A model generated the notes under the pieces. That model saw nothing but the letters and a program-made list of their open reading frames with translations. It did no database searches and had not been told where the DNA came from. The position numbers were made by a program, and so were the translations under genes. From Flavobacterium fontis (GTDB taxonomy: Bacteria; Bacteroidota; Bacteroidia; Flavobacteriales; Flavobacteriaceae): a stretch of DNA of 64,000 nucleotides. Every line of letters begins with the position of its first letter. Position 1 is the first letter of the stretch. Shown here piece by piece: positions 18,201 through 25,875 of this stretch. The stretch spans positions 62,001 through 126,000 of the forward strand of contig NZ_FQVQ01000005.1 in assembly GCF_900129405.1 (NCBI RefSeq). The letters run 5' to 3'.

Positions 18201-20535
18201 TCGGAATGATATTAGGATTCACCGTGATGGTCATCGTAGCTGTAGTGGCACACTGACCCGCGGTTGGGGTAAACGTATAGGTCGTCGTGGCTGTATTGTT
18301 TAAAGCAGGTGACCAAGTTCCCGTAATGCCATTGTTCGACGTAGTCGGCAAGGCTGTTAAGGTGGCTCCTTGACAAATAGGAGGCACTTGTGTGAAGGTC
18401 GGAACGATATTCGGATTCACCGTAATGGTCATCGTTGCTGTAGTCGCACATTGTCCCGCGGTTGGGGTAAACGTATAGGTCGTCGTGGTTGTATTGTTTA
18501 AAGCAGGGGACCAAGTTCCCGTAATGCCATTGTTCGACGTAGTTGGCAAGGCTGTTAAGGTGGCTCCTTGACAAATAGGAGGCACTTGTGTGAAGGTCGG
18601 AACGATATTCGGATTCACCGTAATGGTCATCGTTGCTGTAGTGGCACACTGACCCGCGGTTGGGGTAAAGGTGTAAGTGGTTGTGGTTGTATTGTTTAAA
18701 GCAGGGGACCACGTTCCCGTAATGCCATTGTTAGACGTAGTCGGTAAGGCTGTTAAGGTGGCCCCTTGACAAATAGGAGGCACTTGCGTGAAGGTCGGAA
18801 CGATATTCGGATTCACCGTGATAGTCATCGTTGCCGAAGTCGCACATTGTCCCGCGGTTGGGGTAAACGTATAGGTCGTCGTGGCAGTATTGTTTAAAGC
18901 GGGTGACCACGTTCCCGTAATACCATTATTAGACGTAGTAGGCAAGGCTGTTAAAGTGGCCCCTTGACAAATCGGAGGTCTTTGTGTAAAAACGGGAGTT
19001 ATACCAGGTGTCAATGCAACTGTAACATTAGCTGATGCATTCGTACAAGGTGGTATTCCTGTAACCGTGTAGGTATAAGTTCCAGGGGCATCTACTAAAG
19101 GATTAAAAACTCCTGTACCACTTGCTAGTGTTGGGGACCAAACACCCCCTGATTGCGGCGTTCCTCCAAGAATAGTAAAAAGATTTACAGAAGGACCCAA
19201 TGCACATACGGTTGTATTGGCTGAAGTCCCAGCATTGGGAGCGGTATTTACAGTAACTGTAACAATCGCTGTGTCGTTTCCACAGGCGTTGGGACCTGTA
19301 ACGGTGTAGGTATAGGTTCCCGATGGATCTACAGCTGGATTAAAAACTCCAGTTCCACTTGCCAAGGGAGGCGACCAAACACCGCCTGCTTGTGCAGTGG
19401 TTCCAAGTAAAGGAAACAAATTAACAGAAGGATTATTAGAACAAACGGTTAGCGTCGCGTCATTTCCAGCATTTACAGGATTAGAAACTGTGATGGTAAC
19501 CGTTGCTGTATCGGAAGGACAAGCTGCATTGGTAACTGTATAGGTGAAAACGTACGGACTTCCCGCTGCGGTTAAAGTACTTATATTAACTGTTCCGAGA
19601 TGACCATTGGAGGTTGGTAAAGGTCCGCTCCATGTTCCAGTCGTTTGAGGACTACCACCTAAAATTGAAAATAAATTGCGATTGGGATTTACCGTCAAAG
19701 CATTGGAACACAGGGCTAATGTTCCATCGGTCCCAGCATCAGTAGGCGGTAATAATTGTACCGTAATTTCTAAACGATTAACGCTTTCACAGGGGGGATC
19801 CACTGTAGTGGCATAATAAGTCTCTCCATTTATCAGGGGTGTGGCGGGATCCAATACAACTGCCGAAGAAACTGTAGCATACCAGTTGTTAAGACCACTC
19901 GCTTGCAAATTTGCCACGGTCGGGGTGTTTCCTGGTGATAGACAAAATGATTGTACGGCTGGTCCTGTTGGAACAGGAACCACACCTACATTCACAAAAA
20001 CAGCCAAACGTGAAGTCTCACATCCCGTATCGGGATTCGTTTGACTTGCGTAATAAATGGTATTGTCTGTTAAAACGGTAGTCGTTGGCAATGGCGTACC
20101 TCCAGATGAAGTTGTATACCATCGAATGTTATTTCCATTGGCAATCAAATTGGCAATTGTTGCTTCGAGAGGATTATCAACACAAACTCCTTGAAAATTT
20201 TGTCCCGTAGGTGCTGCATAGATAGTTACAGTTACAGGCTGCCGTGTGCCGCAATTCCCAGCCGCATTATCAGCATAATAGGTTGCTCCATTGACCAAAC
20301 CTGCCCCGGATGAAAGGGGTGTGGTTGAAGTGGTCGAACTGAACCAAGCGACCCCTCCCCCATTGTTAATTGCATTTAAATTAGCAATCGTGGGCGATTC
20401 TGTATTACAAAAAGATTGGGAGGCATTGGTTACGGTAGGACATTGTGCGTATGCCCATTGGGAAAAAATGAATATAAAAATCCCAAGCCCGTTATAGAGA
20501 GATTTTAGTGAAAAACGTTGTAAAGAACGATTCAT
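12220..20535 (-). CDS. Giant repeat adhesin with T9SS type B (gliding-motility-type) sorting domain
   Basis: The ATG at 20535 starts 2771 residues with a signal peptide ending SQWAYAQ. Next come three Ig-like modules of pattern QSFC...PTVANL...WY...YYA (about 30-265) and three diverged 79-90 residue modules (about 265-510). Then follow 14 near-identical 66-residue repeats (NPNIVPTFTQVPPICQG..., bases 16237-19011) and 12 near-identical 79-residue repeats (PNAGNDGTLVLCSN..., 13393-16236). Two diverged modules and another Ig-like module precede the C-terminal domain, which has IPDGFSPNTDGVNDEF and PAGVYFFILEF and ends LYLSR, the TIGR04131 type. Each repeat has a cysteine pair that could form a disulphide outside the cell. 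The protein should cross the outer membrane by T9SS and be displayed or released, like SprB. It leads the operon with the PorP/SprF and PorE-like genes. Copy number between the repeats may vary between strains. Confidence 0.93.
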   Translation of the reverse strand: MNRSLQRFSLKSLYNGLGIFIFIFSQWAYAQCPTVTNASQSFCNTESPTIANLNAINNGGGVAWFSSTTSTTPLSSGAGLVNGATYYADNAAGNCGTRQPVTVTIYAAPTGQNFQGVCVDNPLEATIANLIANGNNIRWYTTSSGGTPLPTTTVLTDNTIYYASQTNPDTGCETSRLAVFVNVGVVPVPTGPAVQSFCLSPGNTPTVANLQASGLNNWYATVSSAVVLDPATPLINGETYYATTVDPPCESVNRLEITVQLLPPTDAGTDGTLALCSNALTVNPNRNLFSILGGSPQTTGTWSGPLPTSNGHLGTVNISTLTAAGSPYVFTYTVTNAACPSDTATVTITVSNPVNAGNDATLTVCSNNPSVNLFPLLGTTAQAGGVWSPPLASGTGVFNPAVDPSGTYTYTVTGPNACGNDTAIVTVTVNTAPNAGTSANTTVCALGPSVNLFTILGGTPQSGGVWSPTLASGTGVFNPLVDAPGTYTYTVTGIPPCTNASANVTVALTPGITPVFTQRPPICQGATLTALPTTSNNGITGTWSPALNNTATTTYTFTPTAGQCATSATMTITVNPNIVPTFTQVPPICQGATLTALPTTSNNGITGTWSPALNNTTTTTYTFTPTAGQCATTATMTITVNPNIVPTFTQVPPICQGATLTALPTTSNNGITGTWSPALNNTTTTTYTFTPTAGQCATTATMTITVNPNIVPTFTQVPPICQGATLTALPTTSNNGITGTWSPALNNTATTTYTFTPTAGQCATTATMTITVNPNIIPTFTQVPPICQGATLTALPTTSNNGITGTWSPALNNTATTTYTFTPTAGQCATTATMTITVNPNIVPTFTQVPPICQGATLTALPTTSNNGITGTWSPALNNTTTTTYTFTPTAGQCATTATMTITVNPNIIPTFTQVPPICQGATLTALPTTSNNGITGTWSPALNNTATTTYTFTPTAGQCATTATMTITVNPNIVPTFTQVPPICQGATLTALPTTSNNGITGTWSPALNNSTTTTYTFTPTAGQCATTATMTITVNPNIVPTFTQVPPICQGATLTALPTTSNNGITGTWSPALNNTATTTYTFTPTAGQCATTATMTITVNPNIVPTFTQVPPICQGATLTALPTTSNNGITGTWSPALNNTATTTYTFTPTAGQCATTATMTITVNPNIVPTFTQVPPICQGATLTALPTTSNNGITGTWSPALNNTTTTTYTFTPTAGQCATTATMTITVNPNIVPTFTQVPPICQGATLTALPTTSNNGITGTWSPALNNTATTTYTFTPTAGQCATTATMTITVNPNIVPTFTQVPPICQGATLTALPTTSNNGITGTWSPALNNTTTTTYTFTPTAGQCATTATMTITVNPNIVPTFTQVPPICQGATLTALPTTSNNGITGTWSPALNNTTTTTYTFTPSSSLNCEVATTMTITVVPQPNAGNDGTLVLCSNATPTDLFLSLGGTPQAGGTWTPALASGTGLFNPAVDTAGTYTYTVVGGAPCGSDTATVSVSITPAPNAGTDGVATFCADSAPADLFTFLGGTPQAGGTWTPALASGTGVFNPAVDTAGVYTYTVTGTAPCANGTASATVTVNPIPNAGNDGTLVLCSNATPTDLFLSLGGTPQAGGTWTPALASGTGLFNPAVDTAGTYTYTVVGGAPCGSDTATVSVSITPAPNAGTDGVATFCADSAPADLFTFLGGTPQAGGTWTPALASGTGVFNPAVDTAGVYTYTVAGTAPCANGTASATVTVNPIPNAGNDGTLVLCSNATPTDLFLSLGGTPQAGGTWTPALASGTGVFNPTVDTAGTYTYTVVGGAPCGSDTATVSVSITPAPNAGTDGVATFCADSAPADLFTFLGGTPQAGGTWTPALASGTGVFNPAVDTAGVYTYTVTGTAPCANGTASATVTVNPIPNAGNDGTLVLCSNATPTDLFLSLGGTPQAGGTWTPALASGTGLFNPAVDTAGTYTYTVVGGAPCGSDTATVSVTLTAGPNAGVDATVTLCSNATPIDLFLSLGSSAQSGGTWSPPLASGTGVFNPAVDTAGVYTYTVTGTAPCANGTASATVTVNPIPNAGNDGTLVLCSNATPTDLFLSLGGTPQAGGTWTPALASGTGFFNPAVDTAGTYTYTVVGGVPCGSDTATVSVSITPAPNAGTDGVATFCADSAPADLFTFLGGTPQAGGTWTPALASGTGVFNPAVDTAGVYTYTVTGTAPCANGTASATVTVNPLPNAGNDGTLVLCSNATPTDLFLSLGGTPQAGGTWTPALASGTGLFNPAVDTAGTYTYTVVGGAPCGSDTATVSVTLTAGPNAGVDATVTLCSNATPIDLFLSLGSSAQSGGTWSPPLASGTGIFNPAFDPAGTYIYTVPGTGTCNPDTATLTVNLIAPPDFGLGTITAPNVCQNSAVIVAISGATTLADGNYTFTYSVTNANPSTGTTATVAITAGNGQFTIPASYFQTSGNVTIALTAVTALNGNCTSTISTASTTITVLPQPTLSNATVLVASLCLGEQATVTITGATGLTNGNYTLDYQLSGANTGTFSSSVIFTNGAASFTIPASDLANAGSVNLTLTSIISQITTCGNSTLNFTPITFEVQDPQPPVLTGSTTFCNDSNATLSDLSAQLSGSGTIVWYSSASGGTPLDPTTVVQDGITYYGAVQSSAGCESTRLELTVVLESCTPDDIIIPDGFSPNTDGVNDEFIIKNLLELYPNFTLEIFNRYGNVLFKGNRSNPHWNGRSTEGSVVGGLAPAGVYFFILEFNDGVRAPIQGRLYLSR
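13393..16236 (-). repeat. Twelve tandem 237-base repeats inside the adhesin
   Basis: Twelve 79-codon units in three types: A (PNAGNDGTLVLCSN, six copies), B (PNAGTDGVATFCAD, four copies) and C (PNAGVDATVTLCSN, two copies). In translation order they run A B A B A B A C A B A C, so the real period is a 474-base pair. Units of one type differ by few bases, many silent, which indicates recent duplication and gene conversion. Confidence 0.95.
16237..19011 (-). repeat. Fourteen tandem 198-base repeats inside the adhesin
   Basis: Fourteen units, thirteen of 66 codons and the last of 67. Protein variation is confined mainly to NIV/NII near the start and NNTATT/NNTTTT/NNSTTT in the middle. The first unit (TPGITPVFTQRPP) and the last (PSSSLNCEVATT) are the most diverged, as expected where internal units are homogenised by recombination. 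Confidence 0.95.
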
Positions 20536-20594
20536 AGGCGAAATCAAATTAGGGTATTACTACTTCTTTTTGATTTTTCCCATTCCGAGTTCCT

Positions 20595-20627
20595 CAAAGG
20601 TACAAAAAACAATCATCGCTTTATCAA
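20595..20627 (-). promoter_or_regulatory. Promoter of the adhesin / PorP-SprF / PorE-like operon
   Basis: On the minus strand TTG (20627-20625), a 22-base spacer and TACCTTTG (20602-20595) match the Bacteroidetes -33/-7 pattern exactly. Transcription would start near 20590, leaving about 55 bases of leader before the ATG at 20535. Confidence 0.6.
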
Positions 20628-23062
20628 GGATTGATTACTTTTAAAGTACCATTAATTTCTCGTTGCAAAAGGAAAAAAGTACGATTCTCATAGTGATCAA
20701 GACTTTTTGAATCGTATTCAAATTGAAGAAGTGTTTGTTTTGTTTTATCGTGTTGCAATGAATGAGACAAACCTTGGGCTTGAGCCATTCGTAGCGCGGT
20801 ATCAAATACGATATCAAATCCTTGCATATAGACCGAATCGGGATCATCGCGGTATGCTTTTCGGTATTGGGTCACAAAATTTATATAGGACTGATTTTTC
20901 TCTATGGGTGCGTAGGTAGGGTATAATGTTCGCAAAATGTTCATGCGAAGCGGGGAAATATTTTTATAGTAATCAATCAACTTAGGCTCCAATAAAGCCA
21001 CTTGAATATTGTAATCGGTTACGGCATTGAGCAAGGTATTGGTTGCACTAATAATCATACTATTTTTGGTCGTTTCCAGTATAATTACATTCATCTTGCC
21101 TTTCACCAACAAGCGTTTTAAATCTTCATTATCCAATCCAGTTCGTTCAGACACCAATGCGTATTGCGCTTGAGGTAATCTTTTGAGAATTTGCTGTTTT
21201 TTATTCTCGTCTGTAAAACTGCTCACCACAATTACATTGGCATTTAAAGGCACCAACACATCAAGCACGCGTTCTCTCACTTTCATTTCGGGCTGAATGG
21301 CTACGACTTTTTTGGACTTTAACCCTTCTATATCTACTTCTGTAATCAACGGCAAGGGTAAAAAAGCCATCTTCTCAATGGAGCAGTTTCCACTTAAAAA
21401 AGCAGCATCCATTCCTTTCCAAACACGATCAGCCGTCATTTTCTTGAGGTCAAACGATTTTTTAGTTCCTTCGGCATGTATCATTTTTGAAGAAATCGTG
21501 TAGCCTAATGTGTTTAAGGAATCTAATGCTTTTTGAACCCCCATATGATACATTATTTCAAGTCGGGAACTTTCATCAGCGATCTGAATATCGGGAAATG
21601 TTTGTCGGGCACGTTGCCAATCAGCTTCTGAAAAAGAAACCATAAAAGCAAATCGCTTTACCGAGGTAAGATCAGCCGTTTTAAACACATCTTTAAACTC
21701 TTGGGCGGAGACGGTCTTGTTTGAATTGTCATTTTCTTTTGTCGCGGTCGGCACTTCTTTTGACACCGTCACATCGGCAGCAGGGACAACGTCAACACTA
21801 GAAACTGCAACAGTATGGGAAGTTTCAGCTACAACTGCTTGTGCGTCTTTTGGCATTTTTATAACCATTCCTATTTGCACTCCTTTGGAAAGCATCGGAT
21901 TGAGCTCTAAAAAATCCATGATTTTCATATTAGCCCGTTTCGACAAACCAAACAAAGTCTCTTTCGGCTGAATAGTATAATCCACCAAATCATCACGATT
22001 TAAACGCGCTGAAGTGTCAATATTTTGCGTTACGGATTCCGCGGGAACTTTATTAGAAGTATTTACAGATTCAGTAGCGATATTCGTTTCCTCTGGAGCC
22101 GAAATCTTACTTTCCACTGCAACCGCTTTTGTTGGTGGTGGCACTAAATCACTTTTTAAATCGTTTTGTGCTTTCGCAACAGGCGTATTTTCATTTTTTT
22201 CAACGAGGCTCGTCGGCGATTCTGATGGAATACGAATACGCTGTCCCGTTTGCAACATGCGAACTATTTGCGGATTAGCGGATTCTAATGCATTTATAGT
22301 TACCTTATACCGACGCGACAATCCAAACTTAGTTTCGCCAGCCACCACCTCATGCCAAATCCCTATATCATTGGCATTTTGATCTGCAGGAACATACAAT
22401 AACTGTCCCTCTTTTAAAATTCCCGCAATACGATCCTGATTCATCGCCATCAATTCGGCTAACGATATACCAAACCGCTTTGATAAACCAAATAGCGTCT
22501 CCCCTTTCAATACCGTATAATCCCGAAGGTTCTTACTTTGTGCCTGTCGTCGGTACGAAGACAAATCTTGTTGATACGAAGTTGTTCCTTTCACTTTCAA
22601 CACATGCCCTGCTTGTAATCCCGAAACTATGTGCGGATTTTGCTCCTCCAAAACCGAAATGCTAATTCCGTACAACTTCCCTAAACCGAATTTTGTCTCA
22701 CCCGGTTGCACGATATGAGTTTTGAATTCACTCGAGAAATTTTCAGACTTAACTGCAACAGCTGTTGATTTTTGTGAAAGAATATTCTTGCTTTCTTCAG
22801 GACTTGTTACCGCTGAAGCACGCTCAATAACCACTGATTTAGGAATGACTAGCACATCATTTGCCTTCACCCCTTGTGCGGCATTGGGGTTCAATTTAAT
22901 AATATCGTAAGGCGTTACCTTGTAACGTTGCGCTACTTTAGCAAGCGTCTCACCCTCAGCAACTACATGGGTTTTTTGACCTTCTTGCGCTAAAACCAAA
23001 TGGCCCGCAAAAAGCAATGTTATTAACAACCTATGAAGTGTGATTTTTTTAGGGTTTTTCAT
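20624..23062 (-). CDS. LysM-repeat protein with C-terminal periplasmic-binding-like domain
   Basis: The ATG at 23062 (a TTG lies just before it) gives 812 residues with a signal peptide ending GHLVLAQ. Five LysM modules follow: THVVAEGETLAKV, THIVQPGETKFGL, DYTVLKGETLFGL, HEVVAGETKFGL and, after a linker rich in Val, Ala, Ser and Thr, DYTIQPKETLFGL. LysM binds peptidoglycan glycan strands. From about residue 490 the sequence (RFAFMVSFSEADW onward) looks like a type 1 periplasmic-binding fold, as in ABC-transporter ligand binders, but no transporter is adjacent. The protein probably acts in the periplasm on cell-wall or envelope organisation; its ligand is unknown. It lies downstream of glyA but behind a strong terminator, so it is probably transcribed separately. 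Confidence 0.85.
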   Translation of the reverse strand: MKNPKKITLHRLLITLLFAGHLVLAQEGQKTHVVAEGETLAKVAQRYKVTPYDIIKLNPNAAQGVKANDVLVIPKSVVIERASAVTSPEESKNILSQKSTAVAVKSENFSSEFKTHIVQPGETKFGLGKLYGISISVLEEQNPHIVSGLQAGHVLKVKGTTSYQQDLSSYRRQAQSKNLRDYTVLKGETLFGLSKRFGISLAELMAMNQDRIAGILKEGQLLYVPADQNANDIGIWHEVVAGETKFGLSRRYKVTINALESANPQIVRMLQTGQRIRIPSESPTSLVEKNENTPVAKAQNDLKSDLVPPPTKAVAVESKISAPEETNIATESVNTSNKVPAESVTQNIDTSARLNRDDLVDYTIQPKETLFGLSKRANMKIMDFLELNPMLSKGVQIGMVIKMPKDAQAVVAETSHTVAVSSVDVVPAADVTVSKEVPTATKENDNSNKTVSAQEFKDVFKTADLTSVKRFAFMVSFSEADWQRARQTFPDIQIADESSRLEIMYHMGVQKALDSLNTLGYTISSKMIHAEGTKKSFDLKKMTADRVWKGMDAAFLSGNCSIEKMAFLPLPLITEVDIEGLKSKKVVAIQPEMKVRERVLDVLVPLNANVIVVSSFTDENKKQQILKRLPQAQYALVSERTGLDNEDLKRLLVKGKMNVIILETTKNSMIISATNTLLNAVTDYNIQVALLEPKLIDYYKNISPLRMNILRTLYPTYAPIEKNQSYINFVTQYRKAYRDDPDSVYMQGFDIVFDTALRMAQAQGLSHSLQHDKTKQTLLQFEYDSKSLDHYENRTFFLLQREINGTLKVINP

Positions 23063-23097
23063 CAATAAAATTATGTGAAAATCACCCTAAAATTAAA

Positions 23098-23130
23098 GAA
23101 AAAACCGCTGTCGGGCATCCCCAACAACGG
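23098..23130 (-). terminator. Rho-independent terminator after glyA
   Basis: On the minus strand CCGTTGTTGGG pairs with CCCGACAGCGG (11 pairs counting GT pairs, loop GATG; bases 23130-23105), followed by a run of T. It separates glyA from the LysM gene. Confidence 0.8.
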
Positions 23131-23196
23131 TAGTTATTAACACGTTATTAACACTAAATTAAAAGTTATTAATAATTTTTGGTGAGTTATTAAAAA

Positions 23197-24471
23197 TTAG
23201 AAGACAAACATCGCCCGCTCCCCCATCAAGGCATTGACTTCCTCTGTCACTTGCGCAATAACAGCTTCATCATTGGGATGCATCAAAACGCGATCGATAA
23301 AATCAACCACTGTCTCCATATCGGCTTCAACCAAGCCACGGGTAGTGATAGCTGGCGTTCCAACACGGATTCCAGAGGTAACAAAGGGTGACTTATCATC
23401 AAAGGGCACCATATTTTTATTTACCGTGATATCCGCTTTTACTAAGGCGTTTTCAGCGTCTTTCCCACTGATTCCTTTGTTGCGCAAATCAATCAACATC
23501 ATGTGATTATCAGTACCCCCAGAAATCAAATGATACCCTCTTTTCACAAAGGCATTAGCCATTGCTTGGGCATTTTTTTGGACTTGTAACGTGTATCTAA
23601 AAAATTCATCGGTCAACGCTTCCCCAAATGCAACCGCTTTGGCAGCAATAATATGCATCAAAGGACCGCCTTGATTTCCTGGAAAAACAGACATATCCAA
23701 CACATGCGACATCATACGAATCTCCCCTTTTGGAGTCGTTAATCCCCAAGGATTTTCAAAATCGTTCCCCATCATAATCATCCCTCCGCGCGGACCGCGT
23801 AAAGTTTTGTGGGTCGTCGTCGTCACGATATGGCAGTGTGGAATCGGATCGTTTAACAATCCTTTGGCTATCAAACCGGCAGGATGTGAAATATCGGCCA
23901 ACAATAAAGCACCTACACTATCGGCGATTTCTCGGAACCGCTTGAAATCCATATCTCTCGAATAGGCCGAAGCCCCTGCGATGATCATCTTCGGTTTTTC
24001 TCGTAAAGCAATCTCTTGAATTTTATCGTAATTCAACAACCCCGTTTCTTGATCTACTCCATAAAACACGGGGCAGTATAACTTTCCTGAAAAGTTCACA
24101 GGAGAGCCATGTGTCAAGTGCCCACCGTGCGACAGGTCAAATCCTAAAATGGTATCTCCAGGTTTTAAACAAGCGGCAAAAACTGCCGTATTCGCTTGAG
24201 AGCCCGAATGCGGCTGCACATTCACATAGGCAGCACCAAACAAGGCTTTGGCTCGATCAATGGCGATTTGCTCCACAACATCGACGACTTCACACCCCCC
24301 ATAATACCGTTTTCCAGGATATCCTTCGGCATATTTGTTGGTCAAACAGGAGCCTGCCGCCTCCATCACTTGATCACTCACGAAATTCTCGGAAGCAATC
24401 AGCTCAATTCCATGTATTTGTCGGTCCTGTTCATCCAGGATTAAATCGAAGATTTGTTCGTCTCGTTGCAT
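23197..24471 (-). CDS. glyA: Serine hydroxymethyltransferase
   Basis: This 424-residue PLP enzyme interconverts serine and tetrahydrofolate with glycine and 5,10-methylene-tetrahydrofolate in the cytoplasm. It is full length for the family. The N-terminal IELIASENF and [13 protein letters not shown] motifs contact folate and PLP. The PLP lysine is K222 in [14 protein letters not shown]. The C-terminal half has [14 protein letters not shown] and [14 protein letters not shown]. The ATG at 24471 gives the standard start, [11 protein letters not shown]. It is transcribed divergently from the fumarylacetoacetase gene, and a terminator at 23098-23130 follows. Confidence 0.98.
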   Translation of the reverse strand: MQRDEQIFDLILDEQDRQIHGIELIASENFVSDQVMEAAGSCLTNKYAEGYPGKRYYGGCEVVDVVEQIAIDRAKALFGAAYVNVQPHSGSQANTAVFAACLKPGDTILGFDLSHGGHLTHGSPVNFSGKLYCPVFYGVDQETGLLNYDKIQEIALREKPKMIIAGASAYSRDMDFKRFREIADSVGALLLADISHPAGLIAKGLLNDPIPHCHIVTTTTHKTLRGPRGGMIMMGNDFENPWGLTTPKGEIRMMSHVLDMSVFPGNQGGPLMHIIAAKAVAFGEALTDEFFRYTLQVQKNAQAMANAFVKRGYHLISGGTDNHMMLIDLRNKGISGKDAENALVKADITVNKNMVPFDDKSPFVTSGIRVGTPAITTRGLVEADMETVVDFIDRVLMHPNDEAVIAQVTEEVNALMGERAMFVF

Positions 24472-24499
24472 TTTTTAAGGGTTTTTCATTAAAGCTCCC

Positions 24500-24507
24500 C
24501 AAAATTA
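24500..24507 (-). promoter_or_regulatory. -7 promoter element of glyA
   Basis: The minus strand reads TAATTTTG, an exact TAnnTTTG match, 28 bases upstream of the ATG. The nearest TTTG (24525-24522) is only 14 bases further upstream. It sits almost back to back with the fahA promoter. Confidence 0.4.
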
Positions 24508-24516
24508 CAAATTCTG

Positions 24517-24547
24517 TTGGTCAAATAGATTGGAACATCTATATTTG
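24517..24547 (+). promoter_or_regulatory. Promoter of the fumarylacetoacetase gene
   Basis: TTG (24517-24519), a 20-base spacer and TATATTTG (24540-24547) match the -33/-7 pattern. Transcription would start near 24552, about 33 bases before the ATG. Confidence 0.6.
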
Positions 24548-24584
24548 GTTGTAATTTTTTCAACAACAAATCAACAAAGACCCT

Positions 24585-25871
24585 ATGCCGCAATACGCAA
24601 ATAACCCCGATCGAAAAACTTGGCTTACTGTGCCCGAAAACAGCGATTTCCCCATCCAAAATATTCCTTTTGGTGTTTTTTTAACCAAAGAAGATGTGAT
24701 CACCATTGGCACTCGGATTGGTGATTTTGCCATTGATATGGGCGCTTTACAGCAGTTAGGCTATTTTGACGACTTAGGACTCCCCGACGATATGTTCCTT
24801 CAAGATTCCTTAAATGATTTTATTGCTTATGGGAAAAAGACATGGCGTCAAGTGCGCAACCGGCTCTCTGATTTGTTTGAAATCAATAATCCAACCTTAC
24901 GCGACAATGAAGAGCAGCGCAAAATTGTGATTTTCCATGTACACGATGTAGAAATGTTATTGCCTGTTCAAATTGGCGATTATACCGACTTTTACAGCAG
25001 TAAAGAACATGCTACCAATGTTGGGAAAATGTTTCGCGATCCCGAAAATGCATTACTCCCCAACTGGCTTCACATTCCAGTAGGATACCACGGACGCAGT
25101 TCCACCATCATCCCCTCGGGTGTTCCCGTCCACCGACCCTTGGGTCAGACGCTACCCGCCGATGCCACAACCCCTGTTTTTGGCCCTTCCAAATTGGTTG
25201 ATTTTGAATTAGAAATGGCATTCATTACCACCGATGCAAATGTTATGGGGGAACCCGTACCAATACATGAAGCGGAAGATTATATTTTTGGTATGGTACT
25301 TTTCAACGATTGGAGCGCTCGTGATATCCAAAAATGGGAATATGTCCCGTTAGGTCCCTTTTTGGCCAAAAACTTTGCTTCTTCGATCTCGCCGTGGATT
25401 GTGATTATGGATGCGCTTGAACCCTTCCGTGTAGCCAGTCCAGCGCAAAACCCACAACCGTTACCCTATTTGCAACAAGAAGGAAATCATGCTTTCGATA
25501 TTCATTTGGAAGTGGCGTTGCAACCTGAAAATAGTACTGAAACAGTGATCTCCCGTTCCAACTTTAAATATATGTATTGGACCATGGCACAACAACTCGC
25601 GCATCATACCATCAACGGATGCCGGGTAAACTCGGGCGATATGATGGGAAGTGGAACGATTTCAGGTCCCACAGAAGACAGCTTTGGTTCTATGCTTGAA
25701 CTCACCTGGGGTGGGAAAAATCCGTTGCGTCTTTCCGATGGTTCTGAACGAAAATTTATTCAAGATAACGACACTGTCATCCTCCGTGGGTATTGCCAAA
25801 ATGAACGGGTACGAATAGGTTTCGGCGAATGCAGTAGCAAACTTTTACCTGCAGTTTCTTTTAATGTGTAA
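24585..25871 (+). CDS. fahA: Fumarylacetoacetase
   Basis: This 428-residue enzyme catalyses the last step of tyrosine and phenylalanine breakdown, cleaving fumarylacetoacetate to fumarate and acetoacetate. It aligns along its whole length with eukaryotic FAH. The metal and catalytic residues are visible in DFYSSKEHATNVG (catalytic Asp and His), VDFELEMAF (Glu metal ligands), LFNDWSARDIQKWEY (Asp ligand) and LGPFLAKNF (Lys). The C-terminal part has GSGTISGPTEDSFGSMLELTW. Other genes of the homogentisate pathway are not in the window. The lipoprotein gene begins 4 bases after the stop, so the two probably share a message driven from the promoter at 24517-24547. Confidence 0.97.
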   Translation: MPQYANNPDRKTWLTVPENSDFPIQNIPFGVFLTKEDVITIGTRIGDFAIDMGALQQLGYFDDLGLPDDMFLQDSLNDFIAYGKKTWRQVRNRLSDLFEINNPTLRDNEEQRKIVIFHVHDVEMLLPVQIGDYTDFYSSKEHATNVGKMFRDPENALLPNWLHIPVGYHGRSSTIIPSGVPVHRPLGQTLPADATTPVFGPSKLVDFELEMAFITTDANVMGEPVPIHEAEDYIFGMVLFNDWSARDIQKWEYVPLGPFLAKNFASSISPWIVIMDALEPFRVASPAQNPQPLPYLQQEGNHAFDIHLEVALQPENSTETVISRSNFKYMYWTMAQQLAHHTINGCRVNSGDMMGSGTISGPTEDSFGSMLELTWGGKNPLRLSDGSERKFIQDNDTVILRGYCQNERVRIGFGECSSKLLPAVSFNV

Positions 25872-25875
25872 AACC

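Noticed and set aside
16265..18712. Long open frames on the minus strand with repeated SNDDHHGESEYRSD-type text
   Set aside because: They are out-of-frame readings of the adhesin repeats. The 198-base unit is a multiple of three, so a stop-free frame stays open through every unit. Composition is unlike a real protein.
13393..19011. CRISPR-like regular repetition
   Set aside because: Units are 198 and 237 bases, contiguous, in frame and protein-coding. There are no short repeats with unique spacers and no cas genes.
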